From positions 10,010,417 through 10,074,416 of the forward strand of contig NC_045149.1 in assembly GCF_008831285.2 (NCBI RefSeq): DNA of 64,000 bases, given 5' to 3'. Position 1 is the stretch's first letter; each line of letters opens with the position of its first letter. The notes below the pieces were generated by a model that was not told the DNA's origin, did not search any database, and saw only the letters and a list, made by a program, of their open reading frames with translations. The DNA comes from Nymphaea colorata (Eukaryota; Streptophyta; Magnoliopsida; Nymphaeales; Nymphaeaceae). The translations under genes and the position numbers were made by a program. Shown piece by piece: positions 35,801-55,010 of the stretch.

Positions 35801-36941
35801 AATCCCAATACCAAATGGCCCATCATTATTTCATTTGCTTAATTATATGGCACGAGGGGATTGGCACAATAACTGGGGCTAGGTTTGGTAGGCAGTCAGT
35901 TTCTATTTCAAATCACCGATGCATCAACTTTTTGTGTTATAAAAAAGGTCACTGACATGCAAGCTAAAGCACGGTGGGGCCAGTAGCCCGAAGCACCAAA
36001 AGCAGGCTTGTACTTTGAGGAGATGCACGAGGAATCGGGCAGGAGCTTTGACTCTCCTTTGGACAGTAGGATGAAATACTCATCTTACTCACCTAGATAA
36101 TAAATGTAATTATTTGGAGATGATTTCTTCTTAACCAGTGAAAATGGTCACCAGTTGAATGACATTTTGACTGACAATCAAATAGCTGAAAAACAAGACA
36201 GACCTGGCCTAATACTTAATCAATAAATGATCAAATGGAAAATAAAGAGATAGATCACACGATGAGAATAAGCACCGGGCATAATAACGCATATATAACT
36301 TGTATATGATATGCTTTAGTAAATAGGAGTACATGAATGATGCACAAAAATAGAAGATGAGGTGGGGTCGAGTGATAATGAAAATTAATCAACAGTGATG
36401 ATGATTTTCAAAATCAAGTAGGAGTTACAAATTTGTAGTTATAGGACACCAATATAAGAAATCTTAGATTTCAAAGGCACCAATATGTAATAAACTAGAT
36501 TATGCAAACAAACCAATATGTAGATAAAATAAATTATGTGGGTCCATGTCGGCAACTGCCCACACAAATGCAGACCAACATCTACCACTCCATGGACAAG
36601 TACTTGATAGATTTGCAATCCGATGTGAAAAAGTTGAAAATCACTAAGGTAGTGTCTGATAGCATCAGATCTTAGACCCGAGGTTGGATAAAAAGGTGTA
36701 TTTTAAGAGATCTACTGTTTCAACAAACTTAGTATCTCAATAGTATGGATTTAAAAGCTATGATACATGTTAAAAACCACGGATTTAAGGTCAGATGGGG
36801 AAGTGCTCTCATTTATAAGATCCTAAAATCTCATATCACCGTAGATCAAAGATATGGAGTGAAGCACAATCAACCTAAGAAAATGGCTTACATAAAGAAT
36901 TCATCCGAGGGAAAAAGGAATCCATCTGTTTTCCTCTTAAG

Positions 36942-36945
<4 letters not shown>
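26821..36945. other. Gene-poor intergenic DNA
   Basis: No protein or RNA gene is recognisable in these 10 kb. The longest open frames (27263-27535 plus, 90 codons; 34182-34559 plus, 125 codons) show no known motif and could be chance. Around 28690-28860 there are repeated 'gagcttgagctt' words of a kind common in plant transposon relics. A (TA)n run lies at 32294-32314. A block at 32330-32600 with repeated CTGGTG/CACCAG words may be the end of a DNA transposon. The rest is AT-rich and without visible structure. Confidence 0.5.

Positions 36946-36983
<38 letters not shown>
36946..36983. repeat. (GA)n microsatellite
   Basis: A 38-bp GA run, followed 45 bp later by a short TA run at 37023-37038. 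Confidence 0.95.
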
Positions 36984-44932
<7,949 letters not shown>

Positions 44933-44935
44933 AAA

Positions 44936-45191
44936 CGCTACAAAAAAAAGCAATTTTTATTATTGACAGTCCAACAAAAAACCGCAAGTAATAAAGTGAT
45001 TTCACTGACAACCTACTGGTTGTAACGACATGTCCGTCAATAAAAGTCTCAACAACGCTATCCTGACAGAAGACCATTTATACTGGCGGACCACTTCTGC
45101 CGATAGTAACGTTATAAGTGACGGTTTCACTACTTTTACTGACGTTTCTCTCTACCGACAGTAAATCTTATAGTTTTTTTTTTTTTTTGTG
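44936..45191 (+). mobile_element. Miniature CACTA-like (En/Spm) DNA transposon
   Basis: The left end CGCTACAAAAAAAAGC is one base from the CACTACAAAA terminus of CACTA elements. The right end is a run of T followed by GTG, i.e. CAC-A-rich on the other strand. Between them lie many copies of the subterminal type (TGACAGT, CTGACAAC, GTCCGTCAATA, CCGATAGTAAC, CCGACAGTAA) on both strands. Both sides are flanked by AAA, consistent with the 3-bp duplication of this superfamily, though AAA is weak evidence. There is no coding capacity, so it would be non-autonomous. Confidence 0.55.
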
Positions 45192-45194
45192 AAA

Positions 45195-48100
45195 GAACAT
45201 ACGTCCCTCGTGAACTTTTTTTAGATAATGAATTAGATCTTCCAAATTGAAGGTCTTTGCAGCCAAAGGTAGTATTTGACTCTAGACTACTACTTTCCAA
45301 CTTTAAGTATGTTTGAGTGGTGGAAGCAAACGTCTGGGATAGATTAATTTGCCTTCATAAAATGTACGGATTTTCCAAAAAAATCTGTAATCGTAGATGA
45401 CCCCTTTCTCGAGACATATTTCAGTATGACAAATGCCGCTTAAGGAGTCTTACAGCAGCCGAAGAGGCCATAGACACCTAAACGCGACACGCATCTCCAG
45501 GAAAAAAATTTCTGAAAAATGTGACTATTAAATCTGTCTGTGTGTAGTTACATCTTTAGTCATTATTGGACTCGCTTTGATCCTCGATCTCTCAGATCCG
45601 TCCTTGATGAATATATATCCAGTTACGTACTAAAGCCTTCCCAAGTTAGATTCTGGCAGACCATCAGATCAAACGTCCGGACATTTCCCATCTTTAGATA
45701 TTCAATCCCTCGTGGTGTTCACTGCCTCAAATTTTGGGACACGAGGCAGTAGTTGAATGCCCTTGTGACATCTGTGTATGACTGGTTGTTTTCTTTTCTC
45801 TCGTCTTCAATTTAAAATTGTGTTTGTGATCGACATATGGTTCTTTTATCAAGAAAGGATGTTGTGAAAATTGATTTCTAACAAAGGGGTCATCTTGGGA
45901 AAATGCAACCTATGAGGTACATGTGCATTAGAATATGCAACCTGCAAATTGGTTTCCGAGGCACCAAACGCAGCCTTGGCATGCTGGGCAGACAGGAAAA
46001 AAAAAAAAAAGTATATTGATTATTATTTGTGTGGTAAAATGAAATACCGTTTTTATTAAGGGCAAAACTATAAATTTTTAATTGGCCATGAGGTAGTGAG
46101 TTGGGTAAGCTATCTGGACCCATAAACACCCAAGTTTAACCGCTAATTTAAGTTTTGAAACAATGAAAACACCCACCTATCTATGGCCATGTCTCTTACT
46201 CACCAAAAAAATATAAAATGTTTTTTCTATTAACTTCTCTTTTAATCCCGAGAAGAATCAAATAAACAAGTAAAGCTTGGAAACACTGGTAAAGCCATAT
46301 GGTGACCGGTGTGAACAACTCTATGCACCAATCTTTTAAAAAAAATTTATTTTTAGATGAATATTTTTAAACATTTATCTTTATGTATATATATATATGT
46401 TCCACTAAATATGAGTATTTTTTAATGAGGACTCTTCAAACCAATTTTTTTTTTGTTTCACCACAGCTTGGAAATATATGAACTGATATATATTTTTTTT
46501 CGTAGACCAGTGGCGCATATTAATTTTATATTATTGATATTGTAAGCATACCCCGCACGTTGTTTGGCCAAATCCAACAAATATCTATTGTTGAGGTTGG
46601 AAAAGGATTGGGAGGCGAAATTTGAGACGGTTTGGTTTGTATTCAAATGAGAAATGAAATCCCGCTATATAAACCTGTAGCACAAGTCATGATGATGATT
46701 GTGACGGTTCAAGCCAAGCTTCACAAAATCATTACTTTACATTGAGAAAATCAAGCATATGGTCCAGATGTCCATTGTCATTACCAAATGGACCGTTGTG
46801 AACATTCTCATGAGATCAAATTTGCAAAGAAATAGACACAAGTTTGAATGCCACGCAGCATGTTCTATTGATCTCGATAAGTATACATGCGTGTAATTAT
46901 TTCGTAGTCCTTTTATCATGAGCTGTAGTTTCAAATTTTGAGTCGTAGTTTCGAAAATTTAACAGGACCAAATAAAAGTTTTCAAATTTTTTATATATGT
47001 TAAATTAAATGATACTATATATCTTAGGCGTGTTTGAATGGTGGATAAACGGCACTTTTAAACAGACAGAAATACAATTTCTTCATTCAAACACGGTGAG
47101 TACCATTCTCCTTTGTTCTTAAGGATTTTTTTTTTCTAGATTTTCTATCCCACCGGTGTGAAAATGGGGAGTCATGGTGCCAAGTAAAACAATTGAAGAG
47201 ATCACGAGATGGGCAGTGATGGAACAATCCTCTCCACCTTTCAAACAGGCCATAGAAGTCTCAAAAAGTTCACGCCCATTGAGAAACCCATTAATTCTTC
47301 ATTAAGAAAAAGCTTATAGCAATGCAAATTAATCTTCTAATCAGCAAGTCCAAGAACAGTGAGCCACTATTCTCGCTCATATTACTTCTTTCACCTCTTG
47401 AAGCAAACACGGCCTTTATGAACAGAGTAAAGCATGTAAAGAGAATCGTGATTAATGGCCGACATGGGCAGATCATGGTCGACCCACGTCGGGCCCAACA
47501 ATTTCAGAAGTCAAAAGTTTAGGCCCAAGATGCCCAACAATGCTCGGACTCATCTTGGGCCCAGCCGGATCATTTGTCGGGGCAAAACCGGACCATGTTT
47601 GACCTCGCCAACTCCTCTGTCCGGCCAAACTAGTGGTGGAACTGAATACAAGACCCCTCCGGTCCGGATTTGCCAAAATCATTATATATCCGAGAAGATG
47701 AAATCATCGGCCATCCATCAATTCCGATGTCTCAAACACGCAGTGGCTGCGTGGATGTTAGAAGGTTGGAGGATTATATATATATAGATATATATCATGC
47801 AGCTTTTCACAGCAGAAGATATATCTTATGTAATGCTAACACCGTCCAATGCAATGCATCAAGTGACTTGTGATTAGACGAAATTCAAATTGAAATTATG
47901 TATGTGTTTTTCCATGTTGAAGTTCTCGGTCTGCTGCTGGAGCAGTACAACGCAGGCCGCCGGGTAAACTGTTAAGCGGACGCAAAATTCATCTCCCGTT
48001 GATCATAGTATACAGTAGATTGCATGTGTCCCCTCCCCCTCCCTAATGGCGAACAGTTCATCACTCGGCCACTTGATGTCTGCTTCTAACACTAACTAAT

Positions 48101-49970
48101 CTATTTATGAAATTGCTTGGGGAACATTTGCTCAGACCCAAATGCATAATATGACAACGTTTGAAGTGCTAATTCATTCTGCATTTTATGCTCCAAGGAA
48201 GAATGTGTAAAATTTTAAATTTGTAAATGTGAAAGCTATATATATATATATATATATATAAGTTTTGTGAACTTATCCATCCAGGTATTGACAAAGAAAT
48301 CATTCGATTTCTCACAATATATTGTCGTCTCATCCACCTGATGTAAATGCATTCCGTGGTTGGTATAACTCAAAATTCTGGATTTCAAATATATAATAAT
48401 ATTAAATGTAATGCATTAGGTGGTTGTAATTGGTATAACTCAAAATACTGGATTTCAAATATATAATAGTAATGATAATAATAATATTATTATTATTAAT
48501 ATTAATAAACGAATAAGTACTAGACACTTAGGTGTTATATGGTGAAAAACAATCTCAGCCTTTTATTTATAAATTGATAAAAAAAATGTGATAAACATTT
48601 TTATTGTGTGTGTGTGCGCGCGTGAAAACATGTAAAATCATTGCACGTTGAGATCTGAAATAGTTCAGAGTTGTCCTTTAAGCCCCGTTTTACATGTTTC
48701 ACCCTACAAATTTTTACTGTTATTTTTGAGAAAATTCACTGCGGTTACCGCTGGTTTTTCAAATGGCAACAAATGATGGAACCTTTCCCTTTTTTTTAAG
48801 CTATTTGTATTTTTCGCATAAATTTTTATCACTAATTTTTTTATAAAGCTTGCTAAGTCCTTTCCACAACTTCAAGCAAGGACCCCATTTTGACTCGTTA
48901 AGTAGAAGCAAGGAAGGTTCTTACAGGTAGGACTTTATATAATGAGTCAAGTCAAGCTCAAGCTCGAGCTTAATTAATTGAAAACTCATGCTTATAAATG
49001 AGTGAACTTCAAATTACATAAACCAGACTCATTTAAAGTCAAGTAACCTCATTTAATCAAGATATTGTATTGCAATTTGTTAACTTTAAATTAAGAAAAA
49101 GGCTCAAAACAAATGAGGAGTTGGTAAACCAGCTTAAATGAGTTGATCTCTCCCCAATTCTCAATCTATCAAATCGAGCTCAAACTAATATTGTACAACT
49201 TGACTCAGATTCAAGCAGAGGCACTGGCAGAGCTAGAAATTTTTTCTTGTGAGGGCTTTCATTTAATACATATTTATTTGGAGCATTTATATTTATGAAT
49301 ATCAAATATATCAAAATATTAATATATATATTAAATTAATTTTATGAGGCTTACGTAAGGCAACTGCTCACCAGTCACTATGGAGCTATGACACTGAGCA
49401 AAAAGAATATATGAGTTGAGTCCATACAATCCTGACTATGTAAGAGGAACAAGAAAAAAAAGAACATGCATCTAAACTTACTAACCCAACATGACGACTT
49501 GATCTGCAAGAACACTGCATAGTGGGCCGAAAATTGGGCTCTTTCTCGTCCAGATGAGATCCTGAGATTACGCAGTAATTTATAATTATATACATAAATA
49601 GAATATTTAATGAAAGCATATGGCATCAGGCCATGCAGCTGCTGACGTCACATGGTCATGCGTGTCAACGGCACCAAAATTTAGGGTTACAGAGAAGAGG
49701 CGTGAAGGAGCTAGCTTGGATTTTCCCCCTTTTTTATATGTAAATCTATTTTTGAAAGTGAAAAAGGTACCATATTTTACAGCTCAGACTACCGCAGTCT
49801 GCGTTTTCCCATTTTTGATACGCCTCAGAACGAGTGCCAGAGCTACGACCAAAATACCATCAAAATCGTGCTAAATTACGCCGCCTGTCCTTCGTGGTCA
49901 GGTCTCAGGGCAGAACGACGATAATTGGGTTCATTTGAATGTGGCAAGTCTTTTCCAGTTTGACTTGCTT
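45195..49970. other. Intergenic DNA, no gene recognised
   Basis: Only short open frames. A GC-richer patch at 47455-47690 is open in several frames but matches nothing I know. A 70-bp-period direct repeat lies at 48361-48468, with a TA run at 48238-48260 just left. 'Caagctcaagctcgagctt' words at about 48950-49220 resemble those near 28700 and suggest a dispersed repeat. Confidence 0.45.
48361..48468. repeat. Short tandem duplication, 70-bp period
   Basis: TGGTATAACTCAAAATTCTG with its following bases at 48361-48398 recurs with one mismatch at 48431-48468. Confidence 0.85.
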
Positions 49971-49978
49971 CTTTCAAG

Positions 49979-50109
49979 TGGCGGAGCCACATCATCCCTT
50001 TTATTTTTCTTCATTTTTAAATTAACGTCTTTTAATGTTAGTGACTCCTCAAATATGAAAAATCTATGAATTAGTGTCCCTCAAAAAAAAAATTTCGACT
50101 CCATCAGTG
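49979..50109 (+). mobile_element. hAT-like MITE with 8-bp target duplication
   Basis: A 131-bp AT-rich segment starting TGGCGGAGCCAC and ending GACTCCATCAGTG has imperfect inverted ends (TGGCGGAGCC against TGATGGAGTC on the other strand). It is bounded by an identical 8-mer, CTTTCAAG, at 49971-49978 and 50110-50117. Eight-base duplications are typical of hAT elements. There is no coding capacity. Confidence 0.6.
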
Positions 50110-50117
50110 CTTTCAAG

Positions 50118-51976
50118 TCTAGTTTCAGTTCTCTTTTTGTACTCGATTCAGTTGTATTCATGGATATTTTTTATTGTGGTATGGAGAAATAGGGGATAGA
50201 GTAAAAGCAAAGCCAAAAATTTTTCACGATAAAAATTAAAGTTTTTACACTAAAATTTAAATGTAATTTTTTTTTAAAAAAAAGTTTTGAGGTGGGGGCC
50301 AGGGCCCATGCAGGCCTTACCTTGGCTCCGCCCTTAAGATAAAAGAAACCTAAAACTTGCCTACTTTTATTCAATGCAACCATTTGGTACAAAGAAAATA
50401 TAAAGAGAACTTCCATATAATGTGTTTGAACCACACCTGGTTGGGTGATGAAATTTTGCACACCCACTCAAGATCTTAAAATTTCATGCCCATTATTCTA
50501 ACCGTCAAGGCCTGCATATGTTTGATCATGGGAATGGGAAGAGAACTGGCGCTCAAAAGCTCAAACTAATAGTTGATGCTCAACTACTCTACTATTGGTT
50601 ATATACGTGGTGTGTATTGTGTATAAATTTTTCATGCATCATTTTAATAATGTGCCCATAAATTTCAAATTTTAAGGCACAATTTCAAAAGGTTTGTACT
50701 TCCATATCATATAAGAAATTACACAAAATTGTGAAAGTTAAGGAGTCACAACTTATAAAATATGAGATACTATTTCAAGGGGCACAATGTACCAGGATAA
50801 ACTTTTGAAGTAGAGAAAGACATGTTGGTAGTTTGATTCCGGTAAATGCTATTGCCTTGTGCAATATGAGATATACCAAGTAGATAGTATATTGTTTCTT
50901 AATTGAAAGGCATTGATGCAACTTAGGAGAGGATTGTCTCTTGGCTTTTCTTTCTGGATGGTAACCCTAATCCACTCTCCCACCCTTAGTGGATGGAATC
51001 CTTAAGTTCTTTTGCCAACTATACAAAGCCTATTAACTTATTTCGGCATCTCGAGACACCCAAGCCTTATCTTTTAAGAGATGAGGGGTCGGGTGGGGGC
51101 TTTCGGCTTTTTTTTTACGATGGGTCAAACCCTGCTCACCCAAAACAGATGTTCATGTGAGAGTTTGTTCATCATATACCCACTAACTTTGAACATATTC
51201 ATTTTGTTGTTCTTTATAAGGAACTATTTCAAGGATTCAAACCATATAACCATTATTAAATGTCTATGGACCACTAAATGAATATGTCATGGCGATAAAT
51301 TCCTCGTGAACATAAAAAAGCTCGTGTTTGATTACAAAGAAGAATCTGAGAAAAAGAAAAAACTCGTGATGTAAAGTCGCAAATTAAAGATTGTATCATC
51401 GAATTGAAGGATGCAACCTATTAGGACTTAAATAAAACGTTCGGATGTGGAGTTTCCACCTTGTCACCAATAAGGGGCGGAGCTAGCACTTGCCCACATA
51501 GATCTAAAAAAAATGTATTATTTTCATATTAATATTTAAGAACATATTTTTTTGATGCCTTAAAAAATTTTAAAGTTTTATAATTTGTGCCGCTAGCTTC
51601 CTCTCTGTTAAGGGGAGTCTCGGGCCGACAGAGGCCTTTAATTTTTAAAAATTTAGTTCAACTTATATAAAAAATTTAAAAAATTTTATTGCAACCTTTC
51701 CTGAAATTTTATAATTATAGTTTCATTCGTACAACAAAAAAATTCTGGTTAATTTTGGCTCTACCTCTACAGTTTCCCCATAATTGGGGCTGCTCTCTAC
51801 GAAGTACGAACGTGGTTGGTTTTCCATTTACTGTGAGAAAAATCAACAAAAATTTAGAAAGGAGAAAACATTGTGTTGTCGTTATCAACATCGCCCCATC
51901 GGTGTCGTTCCATGTTTTGGCCTGTGCCAAGTGAAGAGAATGGCTCTTAGTAATTCCTCCAAAAGACGGGGGCCAA
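50118..51976. other. Intergenic DNA with further MITE-like blocks
   Basis: Blocks at about 50205-50338 (ending CCTTGGCTCCGCCCTTAAG) and 51472-51660 (starting GGGGCGGAGCTAGC) share the GGCGGAGCCA-type end of the MITE at 49979. No gene is recognised. Confidence 0.45.
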
Positions 51977-51983
51977 TATATGG
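51977..51983 (+). promoter_or_regulatory. Candidate TATA box of the MIR172 transcription unit
   Basis: TATATGG at 51977 lies upstream of the CT-rich, GC-richer sequence (52045-52320) that looks like a plant 5' leader. A second AT box, TATAAT, is at 51992. No transcript data support either. Confidence 0.25.
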
Positions 51984-52211
51984 CTCGACTTGTATAATTG
52001 AAGAATTGAGCCTTTTCGGTTCTGCCTCAGTCGCATGTAGTTCTCTCCCTCTCTCTCGCCCCCTTCGTGCTCGTCGTCGATCCGCCCGTCTCCTACTCAC
52101 CTATGCGTAGTGGGTGTTCCTCGTCTTCAATGGGCATTCTGTTCTAACTCGAACCAGCCGCTTCTCAAATTCTCTGGTTTTGTGCCGCTTCGAGAAAGAA
52201 GCCAGGGCCTT

Positions 52212-52235
52212 CCCCCCCCCCCCCCCCCCCCCCCC
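52212..52235. repeat. Poly-C run (24 C)
   Basis: Uninterrupted C run in the leader-like region upstream of MIR172; the G-rich complement could form a quadruplex, and the length may be a sequencing artefact. Confidence 0.9.
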
Positions 52236-53211
52236 GGAAAACCGCTTTCATGCGCCGGAAAACCCCTTAGAGGCTTCCTTTCTTTGTCTATCTCTCGGTT
52301 GTCGTTCGGTCTGCAGATATGACAGTCGGTTGCCCACCGTTAATCGAGATCGACAGACAATTGGAGATAGTATAGCTAGGAAGAGGGATCCAAGTACCAA
52401 CGACCACCAAGGCCTTTGTTTCAAAACCCGTGAGTTGTTTCCTAGTTTTCTTCTTCTTGTTTTCTTTCCTAAGTATTGCACCTCTCCCTGCTAGGTTAAG
52501 CTTCTCTTTTTCTGGTTTCCTTAGTTTCTATTTCCTAGCGGTGGAGAACCTTGTTTGGCAGTCCACCCACATTCCCTTTTCCGGGTTTCTAACTCTTTTT
52601 CTTATTTTTACTGATTTTTCTATAGATGATAAGAATGAGAAACTCTACCCTTCTTTCTTTTGTTGATTTATTTTGAAGTTAGAAGTTGAGAAGATGTGCC
52701 AAACAATAGTCACGCACTTTCTTCTTTTCTGTTCATGTTTCTGGAGATGAAAGAAATGAGAAGCCATTCTCTAATCTTGGTTTTCTTTTCTTCCTCATAG
52801 AGCAATTCTTTATATCCCGAACTCCGTTTCCAATTCTGAAACCAGAGGTAGGGGCAGTCTCCCAAATTCCACAAGCAAGAATGATATTAAGAAACCGATG
52901 GTATTAGATCAATCAACAGTTGGTTTAGTGTATACAAATTCTTATAAAGCCTCAGTCCGACTGCTGAAGATGATCGGACGGTGGGTCCCGTGTTTCATGG
53001 TTTACCCTTTTTAGGTTTAACTATGTACTGCACACGAAAAGCAGGATGGTACTCTCTCTCTCGCTCTCTCTCTCTCTTACGGCTCTATCATGTCTCAGTT
53101 GTATTGGCATCAGGAGCCTTCTCAGAGAGTAGTGTCAAGTTGGTTTTTCCCGAAAACTATTTTTTCAAAAAAAAAAAAAAACTTTTTTTTTGCAGCTTGA
53201 TCATCTGTCAG

Positions 53212-53231
53212 AGAGAGAGAGAGAGAGAGAG
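53212..53231. repeat. (GA)n tract 5' of the MIR172 hairpin
   Basis: GA run at the start of the putative last exon; a second one lies at 53349-53368. Both are complementary to the CT run in the hairpin loop. Confidence 0.9.
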
Positions 53232-53413
53232 GGAGAAAGAGAGAGTTGGACGGAAGAAAGAGTGCAGTAATTTGTGCAGAGGCAGCGGATGCATGCACCA
53301 GCAGCAGTCTGATCATCAAAGGCGTTGGTCCCTTTCTCGTGCATGGGAAGAGAGAGAGAGAGAGAGGGAGGATACAGAGACAGAGATATTTGTTGCAGTC
53401 GGTGTTTGCAGAT

Positions 53414-53434
53414 GTAGCATCATCAAGATTCACA
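53414..53434 (+). ncRNA. miR172*: miR172* (passenger strand)
   Basis: Equals the conserved miR172* form beginning GTAGCATCATCAAG. It sits on the 5' arm, complementary to 53599-53619. Confidence 0.9.
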
Positions 53435-53490
53435 ACCTCCAAGAGAGGTGGCCCCTCCCATGTTCTCCATCTCTGCCCCCTCCCCGCCCC

Positions 53491-53491
53491 C

Positions 53492-53534
<43 letters not shown>
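53491..53534. repeat. (CT)n microsatellite in the MIR172 loop
   Basis: About 42 bases of CT in the apical part of the precursor. Repeat length is expected to vary between alleles. Confidence 0.95.
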
Positions 53535-53537
<3 letters not shown>

Positions 53538-53598
53538 GTGTGCACTATTACATGGTGGGTGTACATGTGAGCTTCAGATGGAAGGAGGACTGACAGTG

Positions 53599-53619
53599 AG
53601 AATCTTGATGATGCTGCAT
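53599..53619 (+). ncRNA. miR172: Mature miR172
   Basis: Begins AGAATCTTGATG and ends GCTGCAT, identical by eye to miR172a/b as I recall it. It targets a site in AP2/TOE-type mRNAs. Confidence 0.93.
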
Positions 53620-53710
53620 CGGCAATTAGCGACTAATGGTCTTACCTGTTGCTGGACGCTGCTCAATCTTTTGACAGATTGGAAAGAATAAGGACGAAAA
53701 AAAGGTAATA

Positions 53711-54843
53711 CCCTACTTTCAGATTTCTCAAGGGACCACTTCCACCTCCCCCTTACCTCATTAAGACCAATGCTGCTACACTGTAAGAGATACATCAGCG
53801 TCAAAGATTAAAAAGAAAAATTGGTGTTTCATTGTGCAGCTTAAATGGAAGACCCAACAAAGCTTTGTGGCATGGATCTTTTTGCCAACAAGGAATCAGT
53901 GGGTTGTTTCTATTCTTCATGCTTTGAAATTGTGCTTCTGTCTAAGGATACTTGTACAATTTGTTTATTCTTCTTATAAGAAGTTTTTACTTATGAATTG
54001 ATGGTTCAATGCAGATTGTATCATTGTAGCAGCATTTTTCCAAAGGGAAAGACAGTAATCATTCAGGGTTCTTGATGCATGCAGAAGTTCTGCCTGGTCG
54101 CAGAGAAACAACATCTTTAATCTCCATATGTCATTATTTCTCATCGCCGGCCGTCTTGATTTAGTAAGGAGGCTACCTCCACGCTCTCAGGTAGCTACCG
54201 ATACCCATCGAAACTGTTTCTGAATGAAGCCTTTCTTTGTGTTTCCTGGGGAGAACAGAGAGATCAATCTGGGAATAAGAGACTTACGGCACTACTCAAC
54301 CTGTCAGTGACCGCCGATCACCTCCGCTGCCTTGGAAACTTGCTTTTATGTCATTTTGAGCCATCAGCTTGACGAATGGCCATTGCGGATTAGTAGGTGC
54401 ATTGATTTGACGCAGAGTATGGTGGGTAGATCTTTTACATGTGTCTGTAGTTAGTGGATGTAATATTTATGGGAATCTGAGCTGGTGGAGGAGGACACAG
54501 TCCCATCGTTGTGATTCCCCAAATGACAAAAAAATTCTGAACTTTCAAGGGGAAAAACTACAGAAACATTCGCTTACTGCCACAAGAAACTATGCAATCT
54601 CATGAAGTTGGGACCAAATTATGGAGTAAAAAGTAAACATTCTCCCAAGAAGAAAAAGAAAAGACATAGTATCATCACACTCAAACTTTCTGGTGGATAT
54701 CGGCCATGCTGTTAGATATTCTTGATACCCAAAAAAGATTTCCTTGTTGGTCCTTTCAAAAACATGGCATTGTTCAGCCTCTCGGCCTTTTCTATTATTT
54801 CCCTCTCATTTTTATCGTCCACCACTCGTGATCTTTCTCCCTC

Positions 54844-54845
<2 letters not shown>
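53711..54845. other. DNA downstream of MIR172, no gene recognised
   Basis: No long open frame. It may include further exons or the end of the primary transcript (several TGCAG acceptor-like sites, for example near 53840, 54015 and 54084), but nothing here decides it. Confidence 0.4.
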
Positions 54846-54888
<43 letters not shown>

Positions 54889-54940
54889 AGAGAGAGAGAG
54901 AAGGCGCGCTTACACACATACACTAGCACGAAGGCATACT

Positions 54941-54976
<36 letters not shown>

Positions 54977-55010
54977 CGCGCTTACACACATACACTAGCA
55001 CGAAGGCATA
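54846..55010. repeat. CT/GA palindrome with a 38-bp duplicated unit
   Basis: A CT run (54846-54887) meets a GA run (54888-54900) at CTCGAG, forming a perfect inverted repeat. AAGGCGCGCTTACACACATA with its following 18 bases lies at 54901-54938, then a second GA run (54940-54972), then an identical copy of the 38-mer at 54973-55010. The duplication period is 72 bp. Confidence 0.9.

Larger units (their letters stand above)
53396..53634 (+). ncRNA. MIR172: MIR172 precursor hairpin
   Basis: The 3' arm carries the 21-nt mature miR172 (AGAATCTTGATG through GCTGCAT) at 53599-53619, as I know it from Arabidopsis miR172a/b. The 5' arm carries miR172* (GTAGCATCATCAAG through ATTCACA) at 53414-53434. 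The two pair over about 19 positions with one G:U pair, one end mismatch and 2-nt 3' overhangs, as Dicer-like products should. The lower stem continues (AGTCG...CGACT) and so does the upper stem (CCTCC...GGAGG, CCCATGT...ACATGG). The mature RNA guides repression of AP2-like transcription factors, promoting the adult phase and flowering and setting floral organ identity. Unusual is the long apical part: 164 nt between star and mature, mostly a CT repeat. Confidence 0.93.
52010..53710 (+). ncRNA. MIR172: Probable primary transcript of MIR172 (pri-miR172)
   Basis: The hairpin at 53396-53634 needs a Pol II transcript. Upstream are leader-like sequence and two intron-like segments. Segment one runs from 52430 (ACCC|GTGAGTTG) to 52800 (TTCTTCCTCATAG). 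Segment two runs from 52848 (AGAG|GTAGGG) to 53195 (a T tract then TTTGCAG). The last exon would begin at 53196 and contain the hairpin; a donor-like GTAATA follows at 53705. Plant pri-miR172 transcripts are often spliced. Start and end are guesses. The overlapping open frames (52981-53691, 53246-53593 and 52114-52494) are repeat-rich and not taken as proteins. Confidence 0.45.

Noticed and set aside
47455-47787. 110-codon plus-strand frame and overlapping minus frame in a GC-richer patch
   Set aside because: Open in several frames because the patch is GC-rich; no domain recognised.
53122-53442. Minus-strand frames over the MIR172 hairpin
   Set aside because: They are the complement of the miRNA arms and microsatellites.
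52981-53691. 236-codon plus-strand frame spanning the MIR172 region
   Set aside because: Made largely of GA and CT repeats (Arg-Glu and Leu-Ser runs) and overlapping the miR172 hairpin; no protein domain.
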